A stretch of 64,000 nt of DNA from Peromyscus leucopus (GCF_004664715.2 NC_051069.1:9821001-9885000), one strand, 5' to 3'. Numbered from the stretch's first letter, positions 52,300-63,039 are shown. A program made the numbers and translations. Notes: a model not told the origin generated them from the letters alone.

Positions 52300-53320
52300 G
52301 ACACTCTCAAGGTAACCCTTTGCCTTTGGGAAACACCTTAAGAGGCCTCTCAAAGGCTCGCATGTCAAATTCGGTTCAGTTGTTTCCTGCCATCATGAAG
52401 GAAACTCTTTCCCAGAGCAATTAAAGACCCTAATGTCTATTTAAAGAAACCATACTGCTCTGGATGATAGAACAGCTTTAGAAAATAAAACAAAAATTTA
52501 AGTAGAAACCATAAATCAAAATTAATAAAGATTGGATTTGAACAAGAGAGACCTCTTAATTAGAAGAGATGATAGTTGATCAAACAGCATGACCTTTCAA
52601 TCTAAACTAACTTATACAACTAGCAAATGTTTCTCATTTGATCAGATATAACTTGCCAAAAGGGAACCTCCCCCAAATTGGGGTTGTGGCCGGGTTTTGT
52701 TTTTGTCTTTTCAGGAGAATAAAGGCATCCAGCTAAAGAATCTGAAGACCACTGGACAAATGAGACAAGTGAAGGAAAAGGACAAATCATCCAGAAAAAA
52801 AAAAAAATGTCCCAAGAAAAAGAGTAAATTGGCCTATTGGTATATCACATCTCCAACAGGATAAAATTTCATAAATCTTCCCAAATGTTTGTTTCTGCCG
52901 TTCTCTACAGACATATAATGCAAATGGTCTTTTTGTAATCCCAGTCCAATTAAATATTAAAGCTGGCTTTGGAGTTGGAGTGTGGCTCTCTCCCTCTCTA
53001 AACTCAAGCATGCTTGTTAAAGTAAAATGTAAAATCTCTGTCTCATGTCAGAAAATCCACCTGATATAGGACAGAAGAAAAACCAAAATTAGGGACTACT
53101 CTATTGTTACTAATCTCAAAATCCTTTGGTTTTATTTTGACTCTTTAAAGCTTATCTTAAGGTATAAACATTATCTCAAAATTAATAAGATTAGTGTGTA
53201 TATATATATAGTTAATAAGATTAGTATATATATATATATATATATAAACTCTTTGTCATGATATTAATGGTCATATAGCATACTAACTAATTCTAGAAAA
53301 AGGCTTCCTCTAGCTTCCTG
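52300..53320 (+). other. Proviral interior without recognisable protein
   Basis: A-rich, stop-laden sequence after gag, where pro/pol would be expected. No protease, reverse transcriptase or RNase H motif was recognised. Short (TA)n runs at about 53203-53212 and 53227-53247. Confidence 0.6.
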
Positions 53321-53330
53321 TACTTGATTT

Positions 53331-53331
<1 letters not shown>

Positions 53332-53367
<36 letters not shown>

Positions 53368-53514
53368 GTTTTTCAAGACAGAGTTTCTCTGTGTAGTTTT
53401 AGTGCTTATCCTGAATCTCGCTCTGTAGACCAGACTGGCGTTGAACTCACAGAGATCAGCCTGGCTTTGCCGCTCGAGTGCTGGAATTAAAGGCTTGCAC
53501 CACCATCACCCGGC
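53332..53514 (-). repeat. B1 SINE (TTGGTGCC-like subtype) inside the provirus
   Basis: Long T tract (53334-53366) then 'gtagttttagtgcttatcct' and 'gtgctggaattaaaggcttg', ending CACCCGGCT. Clear post-integration insertion. Confidence 0.94.
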
Positions 53515-53559
53515 TCTCAGGTTTGAGTCTTTATCAGGTAACTAAGCATTAAGTTTTTG

Positions 53560-55317
53560 TACTCTGAGTGTACATCACAAATATTTATCCTTTAACCTCT
53601 TTGAGATCTGCTGCATATGACACTTAAAATATTTAAGTTTTCTACAATCATGACCACACTTAATAGAAACCTTTGAAGTCTCCAAAAAGATGATGGGGCC
53701 CCACAACAAAGATTCCACCAGGACTATTATACTACCACTAAGCTGAAAAACACCACCTCAAGATCGACTTTGGACTACAAACCGGTCAGGACAATCTCGA
53801 GGTGGCTAGCTCAGATGATCCAGCCTCACAGACTACTGTAGCTAGGACTTGGCTTTCTAATTACACAGAGACTGGACAACAAATGATCCTACCTCTCCCA
53901 GGATTTGACAATTAACCCAAATTCTTCTTTTCAGGACCTCGTAAAGATGTTGTAACCCCCAGACAGCAGAAAGTAATTTTAAGAACATGACACCCACATT
54001 CTCAAGAGGGGTGTGTGTGGTTTTTTGGTCATCCAGTGGGATCATGGATATTAGTCATTGTTTAGGGTGGTTGGTTATAATTTGTTATTGATAACAGTTA
54101 AAAAAAGTGCTGAACAAAAAAGATTAGATTCAGGTTCTGTTTGGGGAAAAAAAAACAGAAAAAAGATATAGAAATAATAGAATAAAAAGGTAAATTATTG
54201 AATCTACTTTTAAAAAGCAACTACTCGTTTTAAATATTTTATATTGTTATGGATTTTCGTATATTGATGCAAATTTAAGATTTTTTTAAGAATATACTGT
54301 ATATACATTTCTAATCTTGTTCAAGGTATTATACCTATACAGCTCATTTATCAATATAATGTAAATTTCTAGTCCCTGAAAGTTATTACCAGCTATTTAG
54401 GATAATAAGGAAATGCAGATTAGTAATTCATCACCTATTACAATCACACTTGTAGTCATATTAGGTGTGTTTTCAAAGTCAAACAGAGATATGTTTTAGA
54501 TAGACAAGTGGTCTTCAAAAACTTCAGAGATCTACAGAATATGGCACTTAAGATGTTTTAATAACATGTTTGTTTTTGCTTTTTGTTTTTTATGACAATG
54601 AGACATGTCTACTCCTGGCAGTACCAATCTACTTCAGAGAAGATGATGGGCATCAAAGAAACTCCATATGGAGTTTAGTTTCTTTCTGACAAAAGTTAGC
54701 CACTGGGCAAGAAAGTTCTCTTGCCTTGACTGCTGACAGAATGCTGTCCAAATGGGACAAACAGGACACACACAAAAAGGACTGCCAAACTGTTCCAAGA
54801 CAAGGTAAGATAGCCCTTCAGAAAATCCTGCTTCACAGATAAGTCTATCAGACATGCTAGGCCTGTAGGCCGAAGATGAATGCCCCAACATTACAGAGGA
54901 ACCTTGGACTGTCCAGGCAGCCAGTTGTTTCTGCCATTCCACACAAGTGGCTTGCTTGTACTTCCTGCTTGCTCCAGTAATATTATTTCCTTCTTGGGTC
55001 TCTGATGGAGTTGAAGACTAGATAGTTATAGTTCTAATTTTCCTTGTTAACAGATTCAGAAAAGAAATTCGCTAAAGAAATGTAAAATATATAATGTTGA
55101 GAAACATAAATGTTAGAATAGAAAGTGAATTAGGTACAACCTTTTGGATTCACTAAAATAGGATAGATAATAGAGTATTTTCTCTGAATTTGTCAAATGT
55201 TTATGGACTAGACACTGTTGATGCATTTATTACCTGTATATATTACATATAGTTATTGTACTTAATGTATACAGTTTTTCTTATATTAGTTATAACATTC
55301 TTTTTTTATTTTAGACA
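53560..55317 (+). other. Proviral 3' interior shared with the minus-strand provirus
   Basis: Several blocks match the reverse complement of 15436-17420. For example, 54627-54672 ('aatctacttcagagaagatg' onward) matches 16144-16193, and the 53790-54010 region matches about 17225-17420. This defines both elements as one family. No env protein is recognisable. Confidence 0.85.
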
Positions 55318-55329
55318 AAAAGGGGGAAA
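55316..55329 (+). promoter_or_regulatory. Polypurine tract
   Basis: Purines (ACAAAAAGGGGGAAA, after a T-rich stretch) immediately precede the TG of the 3' LTR, as required for plus-strand priming. Confidence 0.88.
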
Positions 55330-55652
55330 TGTGATGATATTTTGTTTGTGCTCTAACAAATAAAGCTTGCCTGGAGATCAGAGTGCAGAGCTAGCCACTA
55401 GAGGCTAGGCAGTGGTGGCTCACACCTTTAATCCCAGCACTTGGGAAGAGGAAACAGAAAGTAATATGGCTGGGCAGAGAGAGGAAGTGATACCATGGGG
55501 TGGACACAGGAGCTTGGCCCCTTTCAGTCTGAGGATTTCTAAAAGTAAAAAGTCTTTCTGGTGGCTGGCTGTTCTGCTTCTCTGATCTTTCAGCTTTCAC
55601 CCTGATATCTGACTCCAGGTTTTTATTAAGACCAATTAGAAATTGTGCTACA
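55330..55652 (+). repeat. 3' LTR of the plus-strand provirus
   Basis: 323 bp, TGTGATGATATT...TGTGCTACA. Retains 'aacaaataaagcttgcctgg' near its start and one copy of the B1-derived 'cctttaatcccagcacttgg'. Confidence 0.92.
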
Positions 55653-55657
55653 TGTTA

Positions 55658-55660
<3 letters not shown>

Positions 55661-55701
<41 letters not shown>
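55661..55701 (+). repeat. (TG)n microsatellite
   Basis: TG run a few bases after the proviral target duplication. Confidence 0.96.
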
Positions 55702-55704
<3 letters not shown>

Positions 55705-56279
55705 CATGCAACTATCTCTGGGGACCAGTCTTCTAAAGCATTATGGGAGACCTTAGTGCTCTGACTTAGCATATAACAAAACCAGCATATCATCTGTTTG
55801 TATAGCTCTGCACAGGGATGGCTCTTGAGGGTGTCAGGCAAACAAAATACATTAGCCAAAGTGGAACTCTGTAGTTTGTAATGGCCCAGCTGCTTGTCAT
55901 GGTGGGGTGGGATGGATTCAATCTAAGACTGCTGGCAGTGAATAACTGCATTTCTCCCATCATTCACCATTCGCCATGTCTACAACTGATGGATCTCAAG
56001 CATGCTTAGGGCAGCTGGTTCAGGCTTGGGTGACTTCTAAGTTCATTAACTTCTCACTAGTCTGCCCATGGTAAGAAGGAGAGCTCATCACACATCTATT
56101 GACTTGAGTAGAAGCCAGGACTGAGTTTGGGACTATTCACTGTTTTCTCTTGGGGGCTGGGAACAATTGAGGGCAGGGCTGGAGAGAATCCAGATTCCAG
56201 ATGCACTTGTCCATCCCATAGCTCTGACATCAAGCCTTGTAGACCATCCTGGATTGCTTCTAAAAGGAAAGTTTTCAGT
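55702..56279. other. Unique stretch, nothing recognised
   Basis: No repeat or exon recognised. Confidence 0.5.
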
Positions 56280-56348
56280 GCTTACACTGTATGTGGTACC
56301 CTTCAGCACCCATTCACGGGCAACATTCAGACTTCATACAGTGTAAGC
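56280..56348. other. Perfect 14-bp inverted repeat with 41-bp spacer
   Basis: GCTTACACTGTATG (56280-56293) is the exact reverse complement of CATACAGTGTAAGC (56335-56348). It could form a hairpin in RNA or cruciform DNA. It lies in otherwise unremarkable DNA, and no family was recognised. Confidence 0.85.
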
Positions 56349-56391
56349 TATATCATGCTTATCATCTACTCAGAAACATTCTTTAGGTTAT

Positions 56392-56579
56392 TTTACTTAC
56401 ATTTTTTTGTTTATGTGTAGTTATGCCTACGTGTATGGGTGAGCAGTGTGGAGGTCAGAAGACAGACAACTTGTAGAAGTTGGCTCTCTCCTTCAACCAC
56501 GTGATCCCCGGGTATTGAATTCAAATAGCCAGCGCTGGCTGCAAGCCCCTATTCCTATTAAGCTATCTGAATGGCCCAG
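56392..56579 (-). repeat. B3-type SINE
   Basis: 'tggaggtcagaagacagaca', 'gatccccgggtattgaattc', 'attaagctatctgaatggcc'. Confidence 0.87.
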
Positions 56580-56819
56580 GAAATATTTTCCAAGAATTTC
56601 CTTAGGGACAAGGAAGAACTATCAAAGGATTATCAGACTTGTTCCAAGCCTAGGCTCTAATTCCAGGAGGTTGGTGACCAGCTGTGTTTGATTTAAGGCA
56701 TATATATATTACTAATTTTAGGAAAATAACTGTTTTCTCTGAGACTATTAAGGCCAAAAATGAACCTTGGATGAGTCAGAAGGCATATTTGAAGTTTCTT
56801 TCATTTAAAAAACATTCAG

Positions 56820-56944
56820 ACTTGGCATGGTAATGCACACCTGTAATCCTTACATGGGGGAGGCTAAGACAGAAAGATGTCATGTTCTCAGTCAGTTGAA
56901 CTTATACAGTGTGACTCTGTTTCCCCAAAACAAAACAAACAAAC
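56820..56944 (+). repeat. B1 SINE
   Basis: 'cttggcatggtaatgcacac' to 'cagtgtgactctgtttcccc'. Degenerate. Confidence 0.82.
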
Positions 56945-57025
56945 CAGATAACCAAGTACAAATATCCCTCTACTTACAATACGGTTAAGTCTTGATAAAC
57001 CCATTGTAAGTTGAAAGCATTTAAA

Positions 57026-57228
57026 GGATGGGGAGGTGGCTCAGGGGTTAACAGTGTTCCCTGCCTTCCATTTGCAGCTCCAAGCATCCACCAGACAGCT
57101 CACAGCCTGCAATTCCAGCTCCAGGGGATCGAATGCCTTCTTCCAACTTCTATGGGCTCCTGCACTCAGCTGCACATACCCGAACACAGACATACATAAA
57201 TAAAAAAGAAATCTTAAGAGAAATGCTT
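57026..57228 (+). repeat. B3-type SINE
   Basis: 'gatggggaggtggctcaggg', 'gcaattccagctccagggga', 'cagacatacataaataaaaa'. Confidence 0.9.
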
Positions 57229-57472
57229 TTAATACACACAATCTACCAAGCATCATACTTAGTCTACTTAAATTCCTCAGAACACATATGCTAGCCTCCA
57301 GCTGGGCAAATCATTTAACACAAGGCTTATTTTTAAATGAGCATGTCTTATATCTTAATTACTGTACTGAAAGCAAGAGAGAACAAACAGGCTGGATGGG
57401 TACATTTTGAACCACTGTAACATAAGAAAGAAAAATTAAAAAATTAAAGAAAATGAAATCAAACCATCACAA
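57229..57472. other. Short unique stretch
   Basis: A-rich; nothing recognised. Confidence 0.4.
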
Positions 57473-57723
57473 AGAGCTGGGGGGGATGAGGGCTCCACTC
57501 ATAAAGCCTTGTCTTGCAAATTGAAAGTCTAAGTTTGAGTCCAAGAACTTATGTAAAAATGCCAGGAGTGGCACTGGGGGCAGAGGTAAGAGCTTCCCAA
57601 GACTAACTGGTCAGCCTGTCAAGGGGAATGAGATCCTTAGTTTCAAGGAGGATAGCATTTTGGGGAATGACGTCTGAAGTTGTCCTTTGGCCACCACACA
57701 CAAGTGCACACACGTACATAATC

Positions 57724-57779
<56 letters not shown>
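57473..57779 (+). repeat. B4/RSINE-type composite SINE with (CA)n tail
   Basis: 'gggctccactcataaagcct' and 'gtttgagtccaagaacttat', then a B3-like end ('gttgtcctttggccaccaca') and (AC)n 57727-57779. Confidence 0.78.
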
Positions 57780-58079
57780 ATGCTCCAAGAATCCTAAGTG
57801 GGATCCAGAAGGGATTTCTACTAAGTGCAAACCATACTTTGAATTGTGCCGTTTCTTCTTTTTCTGGGCTTGCATTCTGCAGTCCCATCTCAGGGTGCTG
57901 GGCAGTGGCAGTGAGCTGCAGCTCTTGAGTCAGCCATGCTGCCACTCTGGGAAACAGTGCATATGTTACCAATATGTGTGTGTGGCTAAGGTCTGGTGTC
58001 CAGCAGATTGGTACAGTTAGTGTATGCCACTCTCAAGGAGCTTGCTAGTTTAATTCATTGGTCTCTTTGTAAACTTTTA
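57780..58079. other. Unique stretch
   Basis: Nothing recognised. Confidence 0.45.
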
Positions 58080-58775
58080 TTAATTCTTTGAGAATTATAC
58101 TTTTATTGTATAAAATTTATATAATAAAATTATATATAATTACATAAAAATTATACTTTTCTTAATTCTTTGAGAATCCCATACAATTTATTTTTAACAC
58201 ATTCACTCCCACAACTACTCTCTCTACCCTCCCGTCCCTTCCCACCCAAATTATTTTTATTCCTCCACCTCCTTCTCCTTCTCCCCTCAAGTCCAGTTTT
58301 TATTGTCCAGCTAAACTTGGGGGTGGAGATGCCCTGGTGTATGGTAGACTTATTGGGAGTCACATAATTAAAGAAAACTGACTCTTTCTCTTCCAACATC
58401 GATCAAATGCCGTGAGTTCCTCAGCTAATCGTGGGATTTCATGCCCACCCTCTCCCTCTGTGCCTGGATTTTGTCTGGCTTGAGCTGCACAGCTCTTACA
58501 CATGTCATCACAGTCCCTGTGAGTTCATATGGTCAACTTCCCTCCTCCTGTCTGGAAAACACTGTCCTTGGTGTTATTGACCACCTCTTGCTCTCAGACT
58601 CTCTCTTCTCCAAGCATTGGGAGGAGGAGTGTGACATGTATGTCCTATTGAGAGCTGGGTACTTCACAGCCTCTTATCCCTGCTTGTTGACCATTGGAGG
58701 ACCTCTGTGGTAACTGCCATCGATAGCAAGAAGAAGCTTCTCCAATGAGAGCCAAAAGATGGTCTGACCTGTGGA
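58080..58775 (-). mobile_element. Lx-type L1 3'UTR (antisense)
   Basis: The plus strand shows the reversed 3'UTR blocks 'ttctttgagaatcccataca', 'ttgtctggcttgagctgcac', 'gtctggaaaacactgtcctt', 'gaagaagcttctccaatgag'. Its 3' end (58162-58177, TTAATTCTTTGAGAAT) is repeated 82 bp upstream at 58080-58095, across an AT-rich stretch. Confidence 0.82.
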
Positions 58776-58781
58776 CTGAAG

Positions 58782-58890
58782 CACAGTCTCACTCTGTAGC
58801 ACAGACTGGCCTTGAACTCGGGTGACTCTCTTGCCTCTGACTCCTGAGTTCTGAGATTACAGATGTGAGTCAGCACACCTGGCTAGCTGG
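58782..58890 (-). repeat. B1 SINE
   Basis: 'cagtctcactctgtagcaca' to 'gtgagtcagcacacctggct'. Confidence 0.87.
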
Positions 58891-59059
58891 GGAAGACTGA
58901 AAGGGGAGGCTAGCGGGCAGAGGGCTAATGACTAGGAGATCTCAATGCTAATATGAAGAGTGTAACTTCCAAGGGAAGGACTGTGTCACCCAGATGCTTA
59001 GATAGGATGTGGTCCAAGAAGATCCTCAAGAGAAGTGACATCTTCAATTGAGTTTAGAT

Positions 59060-59182
59060 CAGCTGGGTGTGGTGGCACATGCCTTTGATCCCCTGCACTC
59101 TGAAGGCAGAGACAAGTATATCTTTTGAACTCTGTGAGTTCAAAGCCAGCCTGGGTGACGGAGACCTGACCAGAGAAGAGAG
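59060..59182 (+). repeat. B1 SINE
   Basis: 'gctgggtgtggtggcacatg' to 'gccagcctgggtgacggaga'. A small insertion follows the middle. Confidence 0.9.
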
Positions 59183-60688
59183 AGACAGAGAAGACCAATA
59201 GGAATCTGAGAACAGAAAGTACAAAGACAAGATGTTCTAGCGAAGGGGAGCAGGCTGTTGCTGAGACAGGGACACCAGAGAGCTCAACCTCCCAGAACTG
59301 ACTGTCCTCAGAGGTCAGCAAGGCCTGGGGCTGGTTAAAGTGCTTCCGTTCACATGCTTGTTGATATTATTCTCCAAAGGGGACACTTTCTGCAGAGGAC
59401 AACTTAGGTCATCCCTACTCCTCCTCTCAGACTTCTCAGGGTCTGCTGAGGTAGAGAGGTAGTGTGCCTCCAGCTCACAGAGGGGAAGTCAGAACCCTGA
59501 CGTTGTCACACAGCTTCGTGAGGCTAGGGGAAACCTGTGGAGCTGAAGCCCTGCTGCTCAGCCCAGAACCCCCCAGGCCCCAGATAAGCTGCTCCTAAGC
59601 AAGGACTCAACTCATGGTCCAGTTTCATACTTTGCAGAGCAAAGAATACCGTGTGCTGCTTGAGAGCTGGTGGAGGTCCCAAGACACAGGACTTCTGCAG
59701 TCCTGCAAAGGAATCAAGCACACAGACCTGACCTTGCTTAGTCAATTTGTTAGCAACCTTGTGACCTTGACCAGCTGATTCCCAGACCGCTGAGGCTCAG
59801 AAATGCCCCATCCAGCAGACTTAACCTCAGCTGGCAGGACTGAAGAGTCCCTTCTTCACCAGCAGGGACTCCAGGCTCTCAGTCAGTGGAGGACAGGACT
59901 GGAGAGTGGCATACCATTCATGAAGCCACTGACCCTGCCTACATGATCCCTCACAGCCCAGCAATGCTGTTACAGTAATTGTGTCACATCCGGAGATGAG
60001 GGCATCTTTACAAATGTGCCTACCCAGGCTGGATCATCCAGCAGACACCCCTTCCTAGGGACTTGCAGTCTACCAGGAGGCGGAACCAGGCTCCTTGCTG
60101 ATCTGGGTCAGGTCTCCCCCCCACCCCCAGCACCTTTTGCCTTCACCAAGGAGCTTTGTTTCTTCCGTAGACACGATCTGTACTGTAAACAACTTTCTTT
60201 CCTCTGTAAACCCCGTAATTTTCCTTCAAGCTCCTTGGATTTGTGGAAAGCATGAAGCCAGGTTGCTTTGCTCGCTTCCGCCTTCTGCACTGTACCAGAC
60301 TCCTCTCGATGATAGCTCTGGGCTAACCGTCTGATTGACAGAGAGGAGTAGAGAGAAGCCGATGGAAGGAGCGACCCACCGAATCTCAAAATACAGAACC
60401 CTGTCCCACAAGCAAGAGACAAGCAAAGTTCCCCAAACTTGGAGGTGGGAGAGTAGAAGGGGATGGACCTGAGACATGTGAAGAAGAGCTGTGTGGCTGT
60501 ATGCAGACCAGTGTGGGAATCGCAGAACTGAGTCTGAAGCACCCCTGTGATACAAGCACATCGCTAGAACCAAGTAGTTAGTGGTTGTCATTCTAAATGG
60601 ACCTTCAGTTACCTGCAAGTCCAAAACCGACTCATCTACCCGCTGTACTCAGTAAACTCAACGCAACAGAAATAAACATGTGTATATC
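59183..60688. other. Low-repeat stretch of about 1.5 kb
   Basis: The longest interval without a rodent-specific repeat. Two MIR-like patches are possible (59440-59560 minus, 'cacacagcttcgtgaggc'; 59755-59812 plus, 'ccttgtgaccttgaccagct'). Overlapping frames of 79-144 codons lack recognisable domains. No splice-site-bounded exon could be defended. Confidence 0.55.
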
Positions 60689-60689
60689 C

Positions 60690-60890
60690 TGGGCTGTGGA
60701 GATGGCTCAGCAGGTAAAGGTGCTTGCTGGAGAGACTGATGACCTGAGTTCAGTCCCTGGGACCCTCACAGTAGAAGAAGAGAGTTGAATTCTACAACTT
60801 GTCTTTTGACTTCCATTTGTGCGCCATGGTACATTGGCACTCCTGTACACATACATAAATAAGTGTAATAAGATAAAATAATAAATATGT
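60690..60890 (+). repeat. B3-type SINE (variant)
   Basis: 'gctgtggagatggctcagca', 'acaacttgtcttttgacttc' and a tail with 'cataaataag'. Confidence 0.9.
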
Positions 60891-60917
60891 ACATTATATG
60901 TATTTCTAATTGCGAGG

Positions 60918-61074
60918 GTTTGTTTTGTTTTGTTTTTCAAGACGGTCTCTCTGTGTTGCCTTGGCTGTCCTGGAACACATTCTGTAGACCAGGCTGGCAT
61001 TGAAGTCAGAAGATCCACCTGCCTCTGCCTCCTGAGTTCTGGGATTAAAGGTGTGTGCCACCACCACCCGGCTT
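60918..61074 (-). repeat. B1 SINE
   Basis: A GTTTT-unit tail, 'gtagaccaggctggcattga', 'gtgtgtgccaccaccacccg'. Confidence 0.95.
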
Positions 61075-61082
61075 TCAATTGT

Positions 61083-61200
61083 TTTCTTGAGATAGGTCTT
61101 TATTATAGCCCAAGCTGACCTAGAACTCACTATGTAGGCTGGCCTTAAGCTCCCTGGCAATCTCCCCTTAGCTTCCTAAATACGGGCTGGATGACTAGGC
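61083..61200 (-). repeat. B1 SINE, degenerate
   Basis: 'ttgagataggtctttattat', 'cctagaactcactatgtagg', 'cttcctaaatacgggctgga'. Confidence 0.72.
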
Positions 61201-61249
61201 TGGATGAGTCATATGAGTGTGTCTCTGTGTTTAAAATTTTGTATAATAG

Positions 61250-61434
61250 CCAGACATGTCAATGTACACCCGTAATCCCCAGCATTATTTTTATTCATTT
61301 ATTTTTGAGTCAAGATCTTGTGTATCCAAGGCTAGCCCCAAACTCACTATGGATCCAAGGATGGCTTTGAACTCCCAGTTCTCTTGCCTCCATCTCCTAA
61401 GTGCTGGGACTACAGGTGTGCACCACCACGCCCA
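61250..61434 (-). repeat. B1 SINE (minus) preceded by a plus B1 head fragment
   Basis: A short plus head (61250-61285, 'tgtacacccgtaatccccag') abuts a full minus B1 ('ttttgagtcaagatcttgtg' to 'gtgcaccaccacgcccaaat'). Confidence 0.82.
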
Positions 61435-61485
61435 AATGAACTCTTTATTCTCTTACTTAGATACTCTCTGTGATCTTTAGCTTCT

Positions 61486-61578
61486 GGTTTTGTTCGGTTT
61501 GGTTGTGCCGGGGATGGGACCCAGGGCCTCACACATACTGAGAAAATGGTCTCTCGCTGAGCTGTATCCCTAGCCCAC
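61486..61578 (-). repeat. ID-type SINE
   Basis: 'gccggggatgggacccaggg', 'gctgagctgtatccctagcc'. Confidence 0.85.
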
Positions 61579-61587
61579 ACACTTGCC

Positions 61588-61913
61588 CCTGGCTGGGAAG
61601 ATGGTTCAGGGGTTAAGAGTGTGCCTGCTCACCCACTGGTGCTGGCACACAGCTTTAAGCTCAGGATTTATGAGGCAGAGGCAGGCGGATCTCTGTGGTT
61701 TCAGCCTGGTCTACGGAGCGAGTTCCAGGACAGCCAGGGCTACCCAGAGAAACCCTGTCTCAAAAAACAAAACAAAACAAAATGAGCAACAACAACAGAG
61801 TGCTGCTCTTGCAGAGGACCCAGGTTGGGGTCCCAGTACCTACATGGTGTCTCATAACCACCTGTGACTCCAAGGGATTGTGCCCTCTTCTGAACTCTGT
61901 AGGCAACTGCACG

Positions 61914-61963
<50 letters not shown>
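61588..61963 (+). repeat. B3-type SINE split by a B1, with (CA)n tail
   Basis: B3 start 'gctgggaagatggttcaggg' is broken after 'agagtg'. A plus B1 (about 61630-61785, 'ggcagaggcaggcggatctc') with an A/C tail follows. The B3 then resumes at 'gctgctcttgcagaggaccc', ending in (AC)n 61917-61963. Confidence 0.88.
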
Positions 61964-61964
<1 letters not shown>

Positions 61965-62014
61965 CAAAAAAGAGATTAAAACTTATTTCTCATCTGAGAA
62001 TTGCTTCTTTTTAG

Positions 62015-62236
62015 TTTTTGGACTTATTTATTTGATTTGACGTGCATGAGTGTTTTGCCTGCACGTATGTCTGTGCACCACAAGCAGATCTGGTGCCCAT
62101 GGAGGTCTGAAGATATTGGATCCCCTAGAACTGGGGTTGCAGATGGTTTTGAGCCGCCGTGTAGGTTCTGGGAACCAAACCTGGGTCTTCCGAAAGAGTA
62201 GCAAGCGCTTTTACCTAGTGAGCCCTCTCTCCACCT
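62015..62236 (-). repeat. B3-type SINE, full length
   Basis: 'gcatgagtgttttgcctgca', 'tcccctagaactggggttgc', 'ttcgaaagagtagcaag'-like end and 'agtgagccctctctccacct'. One of the most complete minus copies. Confidence 0.92.
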
Positions 62237-62377
62237 GCCGGTCTGGGGACTTCTTCAACCAGCTGGTCTCTTGCTGAAGAATGAGAGAAATATGCATACC
62301 AAGAGAGTAAGGAATGGCTGGGTTGGGAGGACATGATGTGGTACTAAGATTATAGTCAGTTTTATCTATACTTTTTT

Positions 62378-62513
62378 TGTTGGTTTGTTTGTAGTTTTGG
62401 TGCCTGTCCTGGATCTTGCTCTGTAGCCCAGGCTGGCCTTGAACTCACAGAGATCCACCTGGCTCTGCCTCCCGAGTGCTGGGATTAAAGGCATGCGCCA
62501 CCACTGCCCGGCA
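62378..62513 (-). repeat. B1 SINE (TTGGTGCC subtype)
   Basis: 'gtagttttggtgcctgtcct', 'gagtgctgggattaaaggca', ending in CACTGCCCGGC. Confidence 0.96.
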
Positions 62514-63034
62514 ACCTTTCAGAGGTTATCTTAAAGTCTAGATGGGAAAAAGACCAGATTGTGGCGCGTTGACCCAGCTGAGCTGTATCCTTAGCATTGT
62601 GGGTTAATGGGGAGAGAAGGGCCAAGAGCCCAAGGGAATGGAGCCAGACAAAATGACCCTATGGTCAGACGAGCTCCCCAGGGAACAGGGAGCAGACCAA
62701 AACACAGTGTCCGAAGGACACCCAGTCCTCAGAGGTGGACAAGCGGAGCACCTTTGTTCTGGACCATCAGTTTATTAGGAACAAGACTATAGCCAGAAGT
62801 TGGGGGTTTTGAAACCACTAATCAGTTCCTCAAAGGGAAAGACTGACAAATGTGAACAGAGTGCCCCAGTCATGTGGTTTAAGGGTCAAGGCAGTATGCA
62901 GGAAGGACAGGAAGAAGAAAAAAAAGACACCAGGCAAATGTCCAGCCCTCCCACCTGGTAGAGTATGATCCTGAGGCTCTTTGTGATTGGACAGGAGGGA
63001 AACAATTTCAGATTTCCTCAACTGACTTTAAGGG
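62514..63034. other. Unique stretch, nothing recognised
   Basis: No family recognised; slightly purine-rich. Short frames only. Confidence 0.45.
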
Positions 63035-63039
63035 TGCTG

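Larger units (their letters stand above)
50293..55652 (+). mobile_element. ERVK-like (MYSERV-type) provirus, two LTRs, defective
   Basis: 5.36 kb: 5'LTR 50293-50656; primer site complementary to lysine tRNA (50659-50676, 15 of 18 positions matching the tRNA-Lys1,2 type); decayed gag; long non-coding-looking interior; polypurine tract AAAAAGGGGGAAA just before the 3'LTR (55330-55652). Flanks TGTTGT (50287) and TGTTAT (55653) form a 6-bp duplication with one mismatch. No intact reading frame for any viral protein, and pol and env are not recognisable. A B1 has inserted at about 53332. Its 3' interior matches the minus-strand provirus at 15054. Confidence 0.92.

Noticed and set aside
55330..55652. 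AATAAA in the 3' LTR as a host gene polyadenylation site
   Set aside because: It is part of the LTR start region, and no upstream host exon is visible.
59524..60624. Several 79-144-codon frames in the low-repeat interval
   Set aside because: They overlap in conflicting frames and strands, and none shows recognisable motifs or splice boundaries.
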